Shown: positions 25,101 to 37,072 of the stretch, piece by piece
Layout: each line of letters starts with the position of its first letter
How positions within the stretch are numbered: position 1 is the first letter of the stretch
NCBI RefSeq assembly: GCF_001949145.1
Contig: NW_019091408.1
Coordinates: forward strand, 250,702-314,701
Length of the DNA stretch: 64,000 bases
Source: Acanthaster planci
Lineage: Eukaryota; Echinodermata; Asteroidea; Valvatida; Acanthasteridae
Direction: 5' to 3'
Program-made: the position numbers and the translations under genes
The notes under the pieces: generated by a model
Told to the model about the DNA's origin: nothing
Databases searched by the model: none
What the model saw: only the letters and a program-made list of their open reading frames with translations

Positions 25101-28100
25101 ACATGTAGTAGAGTCACAAATATGTGAGTTTGAAAAAAAGTGTCTTTCGACTCTTGGAGGTTTTGTACGAAAAAAAAAATGCACATGTAGTAAGTTGACT
25201 TGATTACTTGAGCATGTGGAACAAAGTCCTTGTTCTGTTTACTGCAACAGCTGAAATGCAAAAAAAATGTCTGGGCTTTTATTTTTAAGACATGCAGAGT
25301 TGGTGATGGTGGCATGATGCTTGTATATAATTTTCTTGTTTGAAAATAATCTGCACGCTTGAAGTCTTTTATTTTTATGTAAAAAAAACCGCAGGACAAA
25401 TAAAGGTTTTTGAGGTGTTTGAATCACAGTCAATGGTGTAGGTTTTGTTCATTTTGCCACAAAAGATGCTTGGTTGTGTGTGGTGTGGGGGGGTATGTGT
25501 GGCGCAGTAGCCTTTTGGGCTCAGTTTTCCATATCAGCAAAAGTTGAAATGCAAAGAGAACAGTCATTAGAAGCTGGTTTAGCTGGGGGAGGGATATTCC
25601 TCATCCTTTCCCCTAAATTTGCCCCTTGCTCATCCACGCCAAGTGTGGACGTTCTGTTTTTGTGTGAAGAGAACTCTCTGAAAATGTTCTGTTTCTTGAA
25701 CCGTGAAAAGTCTTTTAAGCTGGATATTTGTACATGGTTCCCTTTTAAGTTCTAAGCCTCTTTCAGCGGGGGAAGCCTTGTGTGGACTTGGTCAAGTCTG
25801 CATATATTCACTTCCTGCATTGTGTGGATGTTTTTCCCCAGGTCCACCCAAGGAATGGCGCTCTTGTAAACACATTTTGTTATACACACTGCTGATATTT
25901 CTGTGATCGGCCATCCCCTTTTCTTTCTTAATGGAGGCTAAAGAAAACTCTTTGAAACAGAGAACCAGACCCCGAGATTTCTCACAGGATTGGCCAATTG
26001 CTATTTAAAGAGGTGTACACTGACCATGCAGATCAGCAAATGGTGCCCACCACCTTTGGAATAGCAACATACATGTACAGTCCCTCACCTGTCATGCACA
26101 GGCAAGAACATGTTCGGAGTACCAGACTACACATAAAATAAGGAAATCCATTCAAATTTGCAGCGTTCAAAGGCTGTGTGTTCTTTTAATGGGATAATCG
26201 ATCAAGTACATGTACGTGAGTCACCACTATTATTAGTTCACAGCATAAAGCACGGTCTCGTCATCTGTGTCTTACAGTTTGCTTACAAACAGATTCAAGC
26301 TTGGAGGTCATCAAGTACGCCAGTTAAAGATGCAAAAACTGAATCTAAAATACACCTTTGCAACATGACCAATGTATTTATATACCATTGCTAAGCGGAT
26401 ACATTTGCTGAATCACATGCTTTAAAATCATAAAATTGGGGGGAGGGGAGTTGTGGGTGAATGCAGGGGGCAGGCTAAATTGCAATGAAATTTTTCTTCT
26501 GGTGGATTTTAGTTTTTATAAAGCTGATACTTTGCACATATTTTGACACATTCAATGAATTTTTTTGACACAGTATGGTGTATGTGTAATGCACAGCATA
26601 CGTCAAAATAACATTAGTTACAAAATGTTTTGATTAACTGCACCAACACTTTACATATCTGCAAGTGTATAAGTCTCTACAAGCTTACCAAATTCTACAG
26701 TAGCTGTGACTAAATATACTGGAAGGCCAAGATTAGGGATAACCCCCCACCTGCCCCATCCCTCCCCGTGCTATTTTACAGTTAAACATGTATCTTTCAG
26801 TACAATATTCCCTATAATTTGCCACATACAGTAGCTCAAGAGACGCTTTTTTAACTGTGCCAAAGGGAGCCCAGGCTATGCACGTCCTCATCAATGTGTG
26901 TAGAATCGGACTACTTTTGGGAATCAATCTTGTGCAAGCATACCAAATAGATTAGTGGTAATCCACATGTGTTTGGTCAGAAGACTATACACATACTTTT
27001 CTGGAAACACGACAGCCAGAGGTTGGACCTTCATACATGCCATACATGCAAATTACTGAGATTCTTCTTAGATCAAGCCTTCATGCACAGGATTCCCAGC
27101 CCACATTCTTTCCGGTTCTCTTTGAGAGGAACAATAAGGAAAGAGAACACATTGATGGGCTAAAATTGGCAGCGGCCAATTTAATAATGCGGCACAGACC
27201 CTGACCAGAGAGAGGTTTTGCCAACCACAAAATAAGATCGCCAGTCCAAATACTGTTCCATGATGTATATTGTGAAAGGATGTCGGACCTGTTTTCATTT
27301 AGTATTGAGGACAATGTATTTTTAACAACAAATATTTACTCTTTGCTTATCAGTGCTACAGTCGAATCTACATGTATCTATCGCAGTTCCTTGTAAGTCC
27401 GTCACAAGTCATTTGATCTCAAACTATGCCACAAGTTACGTGAACTCAGATGACAAGACTTGTGGATTGACTTGCAAAAGGACTTGTAGTTGAGTCATCT
27501 TAACTACCAATTACCAACTTTCAAACACGCAATTCAACCAGGCTTTAGCAATTTTAAATTCAAGTTTTGAGTGATCCAGCACCCAATGAAATTAGGGTGA
27601 TAATGAACTCTTTCTATTCGGTTACCGTTAACAATACAAACAAACAAGTTTTCTTTGTGAAAACAAACCATAATGTTATAAATAATATCTATAGAGATAT
27701 TCTGGCTACTAACAAATTAGTATACCACAAAACTCACACAAGAAAACAATAACAACACCACAAACATGACAAATAAAACTCATTTATCACTTATGAAAGA
27801 ACAAACATGATGCCAAAAAAGGCAAAAGGATGTGCTTCACTTTGATTTGATTTTTTCTGGTTCATTTGATTCTTTACAATCAAGGAGTAAGGGTGAATGA
27901 TCAATTATTATGCCACTTTTGGTGGAAATGTTTATGAATATTATACTGTAACGTCAAAATGCTCAAAGACATAAACTAAGGACAGACTTAACCAAACTGC
28001 TCTGAAGAATTTGTCTCATTTCAAATATTAAACAATCCGAGATAAATATATATCTTGTGTGAATGGAGATTGCATTGTTAGTTGCTAAAATACCACAATA

Positions 28101-28299
28101 TTTTGTAACAAACAGTTGGTTTCACAGCGACACTGTTGATAATTACGTTAACAAATATCTGAAACACAACTTCACATGGTGCAGGTACTGTATCTACAAT
28201 GTAATATACATGGGTGCATTTAAGTATACATGTACTTCGCAAGCCCATGAATGTCCAGAAATGGATTTGGTCAACAAAACAAATTAAGCTGGGAATCAG
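22196..28299. other. No gene recognised, 6.1 kb
   Basis: No domain-bearing frame was seen on either strand. Contains G-rich runs near 24313 and 25486 and scattered TACATGTA motifs. Confidence -1.
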
Positions 28300-28429
28300 T
28301 GACAAAAATATGCATGAGATTTTGACTGGTTAGCTACATGTACATGTACGTGTAATTATGCTAAGCAAATACTTTCTATGCTTAGCAATTTTTTTCAGGC
28401 TCAACAGCAATGGAATTGGCCCCCTGATG
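28300..28429. repeat. Dispersed repeat with GAATTGGCCCCC end, interrupted by hAT
   Basis: GACTGGTTAGC, ATGCTAAGCAAATA, ATGCTTAGCAATTTTTTTC and TGGAATTGGCCCCCTG follow the same order as in 11418-11630 and 18289-18500. The hAT element begins immediately after it, so the hAT probably inserted into or beside this older repeat. Confidence -1.
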
Positions 28430-30234
28430 CAGAGATGCCATCATTTACAATTTAGGCGTAATGTTTACAATTTTTTTCTTCAGTTATGAGTTTATGATCT
28501 CTACAATATTTCTACAAAATTTTCAATTTTAGGGAATTTTGTGAATAAAGAATCAAAACACTCGTCTGGAGTCGTGTTACTTTATAATTCATTGTGCAAA
28601 TTTAGCGCCCAAAATGGGGCAGATAATCTTATCAATCTGTCTGTAGCAGTGTCAAAAGTGGGCTTACGAATAGAGCTACAGCTGTATACGTTGCATATTT
28701 CCAATGCAATAAAGACATAGACGGTTCTTGTCATGTGCAATAGATTCAAATACAGCGCTAGATTGTGCACAATCTAGCACCTAAAAAGCACCCGGTTCCC
28801 GTGGACATGAAGTGCATCAACAATGTATCTTAGACGGGAAACCAGCTAACCATGCAGTCAACTCGGCCCATGCTGGCGCACAATATTGACTCAACATACT
28901 GTATATCGTACTTTGTGGTTTCGTATGACTGTTTATGACATCGACACAGCCATATTCAACTTCAAGATTCAATATTCAAAACGTGAAAGTTTCGTGAAAA
29001 AAATGGAGATAGTTCACCAGAAGTTCAAGGAAGAGTACAGCAGAAAGTGAAAATTTGTTGTAAAATCAGGTCGCGGTGACAAGTTTGCATTCTGTAACAC
29101 GTGTCGGTGTGACATAAACATTGTCCACGGCGGAGCCTATGACATTGACAAGCACAGCAAAACTAAAAAACATGTTGACTTTTCAAAGGCGTCGTCATCA
29201 AGTATGTAAATGACTCAATTTTTTGTCAGAGAAGAAGAGAAGAATCCCGTAATCCATGCTGAGGTACTGTTTTCAAATTTCCTTATCAAGAACAACCTCC
29301 CTATTGCTGCCACAGATCATACAAGTGAATTGTTCCCTTTGATTTTCCCAGACTCAGCCGTTGCCAAAAAGTATGGGTACAAGCGCACAAAAACAACATG
29401 GCTGATGACACCAAAACTAAATATTCAAAATGAATGGCACAGCAACCTTTTACCTTGTCAACTGATGGAAGTAATACTCAGGAATTTGGTGGTCATTTGT
29501 ATCCACTCGTCATTAGTGTTTACAACAGTGACCAGGGCCTTGTAACACTTGTACTTGTAAGTCTTCCTCAAGGAAGTGACAGTTCTGGAAAAGGAATTTT
29601 CTCCTTGATGGATGATAAGTTAACTAAGAGAGATATTCCATGGGGGAGCTGCATGTCCCTCGGCTGTGACAATGCATCTGTAATGAATGGAATTCACAAA
29701 GGTGTTGCAGCATTTGTGAAAGAGAAAGTTGCAGGAGTGTATGTTGCCAGTTGTCCATGCCACTTGGTTCACATAGCAGCCGAGAAGGCTGCTGGAAAAT
29801 TACCTGTTGCAGTTGATGAGCTTCTTGTAGATGTGTACTTCTATCCTCATAAAAGCTGTAAACGGAAGAAACGCTAGCATGACTAGCAGATTCAGTGTGG
29901 TTCTGAGCCAGTAAAGATGCTTAAGCATTGCAGCACCAGATGGCTGTCCCTTGGGATTTGCATAAAGTGACTTCTTGCGCAGTATGAACCACTGACTGAT
30001 TTATTCAACGAAGAGTGCAAAAGACTTACATCTAAAACTGTAAAAGCTGTTACCACCACTTGTCAGAAGCGGAAGGCTGATGATTCAAAGGATCCACCCT
30101 GTGCTGCAAGTTAAGTACAAGTACTGTCATGTACGAGGTCATCGTGCCCAACCAGCAAATCCATCGCAACAGGTATAGTTGCCGATTCTGCAGGTACAAC
30201 AACCCAAGCAGAGTCTATTCAAGCAAAACCTTGT

Positions 30235-30960
30235 CCAGCAAAACCTACCACTACCACAAGCACCAGTTCATCAGCTGGGAAGAAACCTCCTGGGCAATAG
30301 CATGTTTCGAGTACCANNNNNNNNNNNNNNNNNNNNNNNNNNNNNNNNNNNNNNNNNNNNNNNNNNNNNNNNNNNNNNNNNNNNNNNNNNNNNNNNNNNN
30401 NNNNNNNNNNNNNNNNNNNNNNNNNNNNNNNNNNNNNNNNNNNNNNNNNNNNNNNNNNNNNNNNNNNNNNNNNNNNNNNNNNNNNNNNNNNNNNNNNNNN
30501 NNNNNNNNNNNNNNNNNNNNNNNNNNNNNNNNNNNNNNNNNNNNNNNNNNNNNNNNNNNNNNNNNNNNNNNNNNNNNNNNNNNNNNNNNNNNNNNNNNNN
30601 NNNNNNNNNNNNNNNNNNNNNNNNNNNNNNNNNNNNNNNNNNNNNNNNNNNNNNNNNNNNNNNNNNNNNNNNNNNNNNNNNNNNNNNNNCTACCAATCCA
30701 TCAGCTGGGAAGAAACCTCCTGGGCAATAGCATGTTTCGAGTACCACTACCAGTTCATCAGCTGGGAAGATACCTCCTTGGCAATAGCATGTTTCGAGTA
30801 CCACTACCAATCCATCAGCTGGGAAGAAACCTCCTAGGCAATAGCATACTTCACGTACCACTACCAATCCATCAGCTGGGAAGATACCTCCTTGGCAATA
30901 GCATCTTTTGAGTACCACTACCAGTTCATCAGCTGGGAAGAGACCCTTTGGGCAAAAGCC
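30235..30960. repeat. 57-bp minisatellite inside the hAT coding region
   Basis: Units of 57 bases (19 codons), each with TCATCAGCTGGGAAGA and ACCTCCTGGGCAATAG, run into the gap at 30317 and resume at 30690. The unit keeps the frame in length but carries TAG in the transposase frame, except the last unit, which has CAAAAG. The array therefore expanded after or during decay of the transposon. Confidence -1.
30317..30689. other. Assembly gap (373 N)
   Basis: N run within the 57-bp minisatellite. Its length is not reliable. Confidence -1.
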
Positions 30961-32250
30961 CGCGGAAGCATCAAAGGAGATGACAGATTCTTGTGCACAG
31001 CGGGTCAAGAGACTTTTTGTTTCACCTCAGACCAAACTGTATTGCTACTTCCTTGATGAACTACTTCCTATGTTTGAAGGATTTAATACCTACCTTCAAA
31101 ATGAAGCCCCTCTCATTCACAGATTACGAAGAGAGTTCTTCAGTCTGTTGAAAAAATACTGGTCCAATTTGTTAAGCCAGCAGTTATCAGGGAGAGTGAA
31201 AATGTGTGTGGGGTGAATTTCAGACTGAAATCCAATCAGAAAGTAGATGCAGGACTTGTAGTTGGAGCTCAAGTTAGGAAGTTCATTGATGCAGAAAAGA
31301 AAAAGAGGAAAATCCCACAGGACGGCTGATTCACTGTGATTGGGCTGCATTTTACTCAGCTGTGCATCTCTATTATGAGACTGCATGTCAGTACATTGCG
31401 ACAAATTCCCCCTAAATGACGATCTTTTACTTCATGCTGAAGTTGTGGATCTGGAATCAATAGATGAAAAGACATATGCATCCCGTGCCTACTTCATAAA
31501 CAGGTTCAGCTGTTTACTACCTGACAGTTCTCAGTTAAGTCAACTTGAACAAGAGTTTGCATTCTTCCAGGTGGACAGTCTAAAGCCAGAGATACTCTCT
31601 ATGGATCGCATAGATGCTCAGTGGCATGAACTGGCCAAGGCCACTCCATCAGATAGGACTCATCTCTACGGTGTATTGGCTCCTGTGATGCTTGGAATTT
31701 TGGTACTTCCTCACTCAAATGCAACTTGTGAACGTATTTTCAGAATGGTGCGAAAAAAAAGCCAGTGGAAACATTGGAAGTGCTCCTTGTGCAGAAAAGT
31801 GCAGTGAAAAAACCTTGCCACCGATTCAAACCCAGCAAGCAATTGCTTCAAAAAGCCAAACAAGCCACAAATCAATCTCTTCGGCACTAGGAGGGCAAAG
31901 ATAAGTTAAAATATGTATGCATTACACTAAATATCAACTCAAGTAATGAATCCCCACTTTGTGGCACAATTAGTTCCACTCATCAAAAAAAATGGCCCTG
32001 AAAATTTTTTTTTAATAACACAAACATTCCCTTAAAAATCACACTTACATGTACTTGTACATTTAATACTGTAAACAGGAAAAATATGTTGGGAAAAAGG
32101 GCCAGGAAATGCCTCAGATTGCACCACAGAGCATCTAGAACCCAAAATTTCCCAGGGCCCTTAAGTGGGCCCCGGACCCCACGCCGTAAGGGCTTCGCGC
32201 TCTGCACACACAGGATTACACTTTTTTATTTTCAAATGTTGGCATCTCTA

Positions 32251-35200
32251 CTGATATGTGAGTAGCCAATTTGACTGTGGTGGTACATGTATGTACACAA
32301 ATTCATTTGCTGAGCACTGGAGAGTCTGGCTTGATGTTACCAGCCAACTGTCAATGTCCAACTGACTGTTCCTGGTTCTCTGTTAATTCTTGTTAAGCAC
32401 ATGCATCTATCCAGCAACATTTTACACAGCTTATTGGAACCAAAGAGATACATGTACCTGTACACTTTTGTGCCACTAAGAATAAACATGGTCACTGCCA
32501 CAGTTTCTGTACATCTGTGGCTTGTTTTCGGGGGGAGGGGGCAGGGTATTTTTAAACCCTGGCAAGGCTGCACATGATCTCAGTGAACATGTATGTGATA
32601 CGAACGCTGAAGGCTTGTGAAATTCATTAAAATTTGTGCAGTGTAAGCTGCTCAATTTTGACCTCAACATTTTTCTTACCTGCAACAATCGCAAGAAGTA
32701 CACCAACATGTAACTCACAAGTGGAACAGTTTACTTTTACTCCCAATGCTTAAAGGTGTCCCAGACCAAGCCAATGATAAACATGTACCAATTACAGGTA
32801 CAACTCCTGTTAACTGAAGCACTTAAGCTGAGGACAAACCAGCTGAAATACTGAGTTGGGGTCCATCAAAATTTCAGAATTTCAAGACTCTGCAACTTGA
32901 CAGTGTTACAGAGCAAAACACCCATAAGCATTGGCTAACAACACCGGCACAACCCACAGAAATTCTGAAGCTCTCTTAGTGGGTGATGCATAGCAAATTA
33001 TCAACAAAGCACAATATACTGTATACATGAGCAAATGAACTTCCAAAGCTCAACTATGGCTCTGTAGAACAAAATGCCCACAAGGCATTGGAACAGCAAA
33101 CGACATTTTCCAATGGAGATTGTGAAGACCCACATTTCAAACTTTCCTGTCGTTTACTTAGCAACCAACTCGTTTCTGTTCAATAAATCTACTGGTATAC
33201 ATCTGTACATATTGTTGTTTCCATGTGTGTAATGGTAAACTAGCATGTACATGTAACACTAAAATCGTTTTGTATGTATATATCATTTTTTCTTCTTTTC
33301 ATTTCGGCAACTATTGGACTTTGATAAAAACATGCCTCACATATGGAATGTTGATTTTCCCAGAACGGACCAGCCATATCGGGAAATCTGTAATCAGACA
33401 CACAGCACATGCATCTACATGTATAAAAATAAATAAATAAACAATTGCAACAAAATTAGCAGTCTTTTTATAAACATTTTTGCTTGTTGTTTCTTACAAT
33501 ACTAGTGTTGTCATCTTTCTGTTTACACTTCCACTGTGTCTCGGTTAGAAAGGGGTGTCACACATGAATCCTTCGTTAGTGCATGAGTAATGCTTAAAAC
33601 ATGACACATGTAACAGCTTTCCTTGCAAAATACATTCTGAGCGAAGGAAGTTCAGTTTTTTCAAAATATAGAAAAGCCAGGTAAAATGTCAAAAGAATTA
33701 ACAGTCCACATTGACACGAGAGATTTTCCCAACTTGGGGATATTTTGGGAAATTCTCTATACCACTATCTATTGCATGCAACAACACTATCTATTGAATG
33801 CTGAGTAGAAGTTCGGAAACAAATTTCGAATTGTAACACCCTGCAGAGTGAAAGGTGTCAACTTGCATTCTAAAAACCCATCTTTCAACAGAATGTACCA
33901 AATCACACACATTGACTGTTCACTGAGACATTGTTACCATTCATCAAAACCCGGTCTCTCGCAGTTTTTTCATCATGCTTTTACATGTATCTGGTAGCAT
34001 CAACAAACTGGTTTACCTCAGATTTTCAAAAGGTAAAGAAGCAAAAACGATCATCCACAATTATGTACATGCAAACACTCTTTTGAATGCTGCCAAATAT
34101 AAATGATCTCAAATAATGTCTTTTACAAAATAAATACTTAAAACAAACAAAATAATGCGCTGCATACATATACTCTATTTATATACAAAGGGGTACCAAC
34201 AGAAACTCAGGGAACTTTTCATAATTCTGATGCGATTTTCTAATATTTATTCATGAGTATCTTGATCAGTTCACATTCTGATTGGTGAAGTTTTATCATG
34301 TGATAATGCTTACATCTCGACAGAACTAAGGAATTCTCACAAAGAGAGAGAACAGAATGGACTGTCGGTGGCTTCCAGTGCATGAGAAGTGTTGACACAA
34401 TGTGTTTCCTTCACAAACATTTTGGACAGCTGAAACCAAAGGATTTTTGTCAGAAGTTGTAACTCTGCAAATAAACCAGCTTCATACAAGGCCCCATGCA
34501 GATATGAGCACATGCTACATGTACAATCATGACAATGTGCAAACCATGGGCAGACGTTACATGGAAAACACACATTTACATGTACATTTGCTGACAATAT
34601 TTCCTTTTCATTAACTTAGTTACAGGAGTACAATATCAATACTTCCTGCCATAATTAAGAAATGTATTAATTTAAATCGATAAATGCCTATCCTGTTTAT
34701 TCTTCATACCTCTGTCCATGTGTCTGAGTCCTCTGAGAAGTCTGGTTGCCACGACGAAGGTGGGAGGTCAATTAGGGTTGCGGCCCGTGGCTTCAACTCC
34801 TGGTGGGCTCTGTCCATTCTGGGATAAGTTGATGACAATTTGCTTCACATTGATTCCAAAAACAAGTAAACCTTATTTCTTCTGTGACACAGTTTTACTT
34901 CAAAATAGGGGCCAGATTTTGTGTTAATACAGGATTTTAGGGTTAAAATAACCCTGATGAAATAACATGGGGGGAAGTTTGTTCTGGTAAATTTGATTTT
35001 TGGCCCCTTATAATAAGACTTTTATATATATGTATGGGTACATTGGGGTACATTGATTGATTCTGAAGAATTTTGAAAAAAAAGTAGGGATTTTGAGCTT
35101 CAGAATTAAATTTAAATATTAGTCAAGTTCTTTGTACAATGACTGCCAATGTGTCCCAAGACGTACAGTAGTGCCAGCAAATAGCGTCAATTTAAACATA

Positions 35201-35726
35201 AAATGCCAACTTGTGCCATTCTCTAGTCTAATTACTAGACCTAACTGATATAACAACATTCCTCTTTCACCTTTAACGTTTCAAAGGAGATGCTGACAAC
35301 ACTATGCACTGAAACTTTACCAGAAAGTGACAGAAACTCTACTTTTGAAAACATATGCCAGTTGACATCATGGACTTGAAGAGTGAAAGGGTGGATTTAA
35401 ACTAGAATGTTTAAAACTGGATAAGGGCCCGGTGGAGACAATAATGGACCCAGCAGAAGAAGGACTCCATGGTGTAGGGTGAAATTCCAACTTTATGAAA
35501 TGTAGACTTTAGTGGTTGTACTGTGCATGCCTACAAGACAGAGATGACTGTCAGGTGTGAGGGTAAAAATACATAGAATAGGAATCAACATTTCATATAA
35601 ATCCAGCAAAGTGTTGACAACCAGTTGACTCCTTTATCTTCAATTAAAAACCACTCATGTGGAGAATTCTCAGCTCACAGAAATGGGTGAGCTGTCTGAG
35701 GTATTGTATATTTGCAATGGACAATA
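32251..35726. other. No gene recognised, 3.5 kb
   Basis: AT-rich. The part near 34718-34830 has weak SINE-like wording (GGCTTCAACTCCTGGTGGG) that I could not confirm. No coding region is supported. Confidence -1.
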
Positions 35727-36590
35727 CAGTAAACTCCGGCTAAGTCAGTACTCTCGGGACTCAACAAATGATGACGACTTACGCAAATGCCGGCTTGTGT
35801 TGTACATGTAAGTTGTTATTTTGCTGACTTACACATACACATGTATTGCCTATGTACATTATGATTCCTTGCACTAATTCAATGGCTTTAGTTTACCCTG
35901 GTTTATTTCTACCTCCATGGTCGATTCCATTAAATTTGTTCCCGATTATTATCCTGCAAGTTCAATAATTGATCATGTGCCCCTAAGGACGAAGCAAGGA
36001 CAGCAAGCCACTTGCATATCACATCACAACTCGACAGTGCTGTACATATGTACATACTTGTACGTGATACAGTTGGGGTAAAACATTCACTCATCCAAAC
36101 ACGCACATTGGTTAAGTTCGTTCCATATAGTCTGGATACCAGACTCAATGATTATGACTACCCGACAAATCATTATCAAGGGTCATCCGGGAATCTTTGG
36201 GCAGGGAACCAGACTACATTCAATAAGGCGACCCCCAAAATGGACAGAGCGCATGCGTGTAGCACTAGAGGGGTTGCTGGTATTGATGTACTCATGCTGG
36301 CCGTGTGCGCATAGGATTTGTCACTTGGCAATTCTTGGCAACTGCGGCGAAGGAAACCGATACCGAAGCACGTGTTTTTAAATGCCAACTTACACAAAGG
36401 AATTTTTGTGGTTTTGTGGACAAGGGACCGAGAAAAACATGCCAACATATACAAAATGATGCCTTATAAATGCCGACTTATAAATGAAATTTTCAATGGA
36501 AATACATTACAGACAATTGGGACTTTTGTCAAACGGCCGACTTGGACGATATGAGGGGTTACGCAATGTCCACTTAGTTGGAGTTTACTG
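35727..36590. mobile_element. pogo/Tigger-like non-autonomous element with TA duplication
   Basis: Left end TA|CAGTAAACTCCGGCTAAGT and right end ACTTAGTTGGAGTTTACTG|TA are inverted copies, flanked by TA. Subterminal GCCGACTTA/GCCGGCTTG-like motifs recur inside. The 864 bases contain no transposase. TA duplication with CAGT termini suggests the Tc1/mariner-pogo group. Confidence -1.
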
Positions 36591-37072
36591 TATTTGCTTG
36601 CACCAATTTTTGGGGTGGAAAAACTGTATGTACATGTATTTATGATGAAGATGTTCATTCATTCATTGATTTGTGACAAATTGTTGACTTGTAAGATGGC
36701 AGATAGATACAAAAAAATAGTTCTGCTTCTCATGATATGTGCATGGCATTTGAAAACAGGGTAGGTAGGTATGATTTTTTTTTCACTATTTTCACTGATT
36801 TAATGCACAGCTGAGTGTTAACCTGTTAACTGATTCAATACAACGACGACAAACGAGGTCACATGACACCATTTCAAATTAATCAGCAACACTTTAAAGG
36901 ATACTAGTTGCATGCATAAATAATTCTGCTGAAGCTTCAGCCACTACATTCAAACTAACCTAGTCGCCTATTTCCTTTATATATTTCCATTTTCATATTT
37001 TCCCCAAATTTTCCCTTTAAAAACTTCGAGTCACACCATCAAAATGGGGGAAGTTTTTGGGAGGACCTTATC
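36591..37072. other. RNF217 3' flank
   Basis: Presumed 3' UTR or intergenic sequence. No other feature was seen. Confidence -1.

Larger units (their letters stand above)
29003..31905 (+). pseudogene. hAT transposase, disrupted
   Basis: The reading starts at ATG 29003 and hits TGA at 29048. It continues with a BED/TTF-type zinc finger (CNTC at 29093-29104, then H...H near 29152-29173) and another stop near 29205. After a frameshift near 29430 comes the catalytic part at 29434-29877, with FTLSTDGSN, SLGCDNASVMNG and CPCHLVHIAA, which fit hAT catalytic-core motifs. After the 57-bp repeat the frame resumes at 30908-31216 (SSSAGKRPFGQKPAE) and 31385-31748, ending in the hAT dimerisation motif SNATCERIF. 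A final shift follows at a poly-A run near 31750. The stops and shifts make it non-functional. Confidence -1.
28430..32250 (+). mobile_element. hAT-superfamily DNA transposon, decayed, with both ends
   Basis: The left terminus CAGAGATGCCATCATTT and the reverse-complemented right terminus TAGAGATGCCAACATTTG match at about 15 of 17 positions. Flanks are CTGATG on the left and CTGATATG on the right, a plausible 8-bp hAT target duplication with a 2-base loss. The interior carries a broken hAT transposase (29003-31905), and the right subterminal part holds a GC-rich stretch (32150-32205). Confidence -1.

Noticed and set aside
30129-31008. Long open frames across the second gap on both strands
   Set aside because: These are N plus the 57-bp repeat inside a dead transposon. 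Only the parts that match hAT transposase were kept, as a pseudogene.
34718-34830. Possible SINE or tRNA-like sequence
   Set aside because: The B-box-like string is weak and no A-box or arm structure could be made out.
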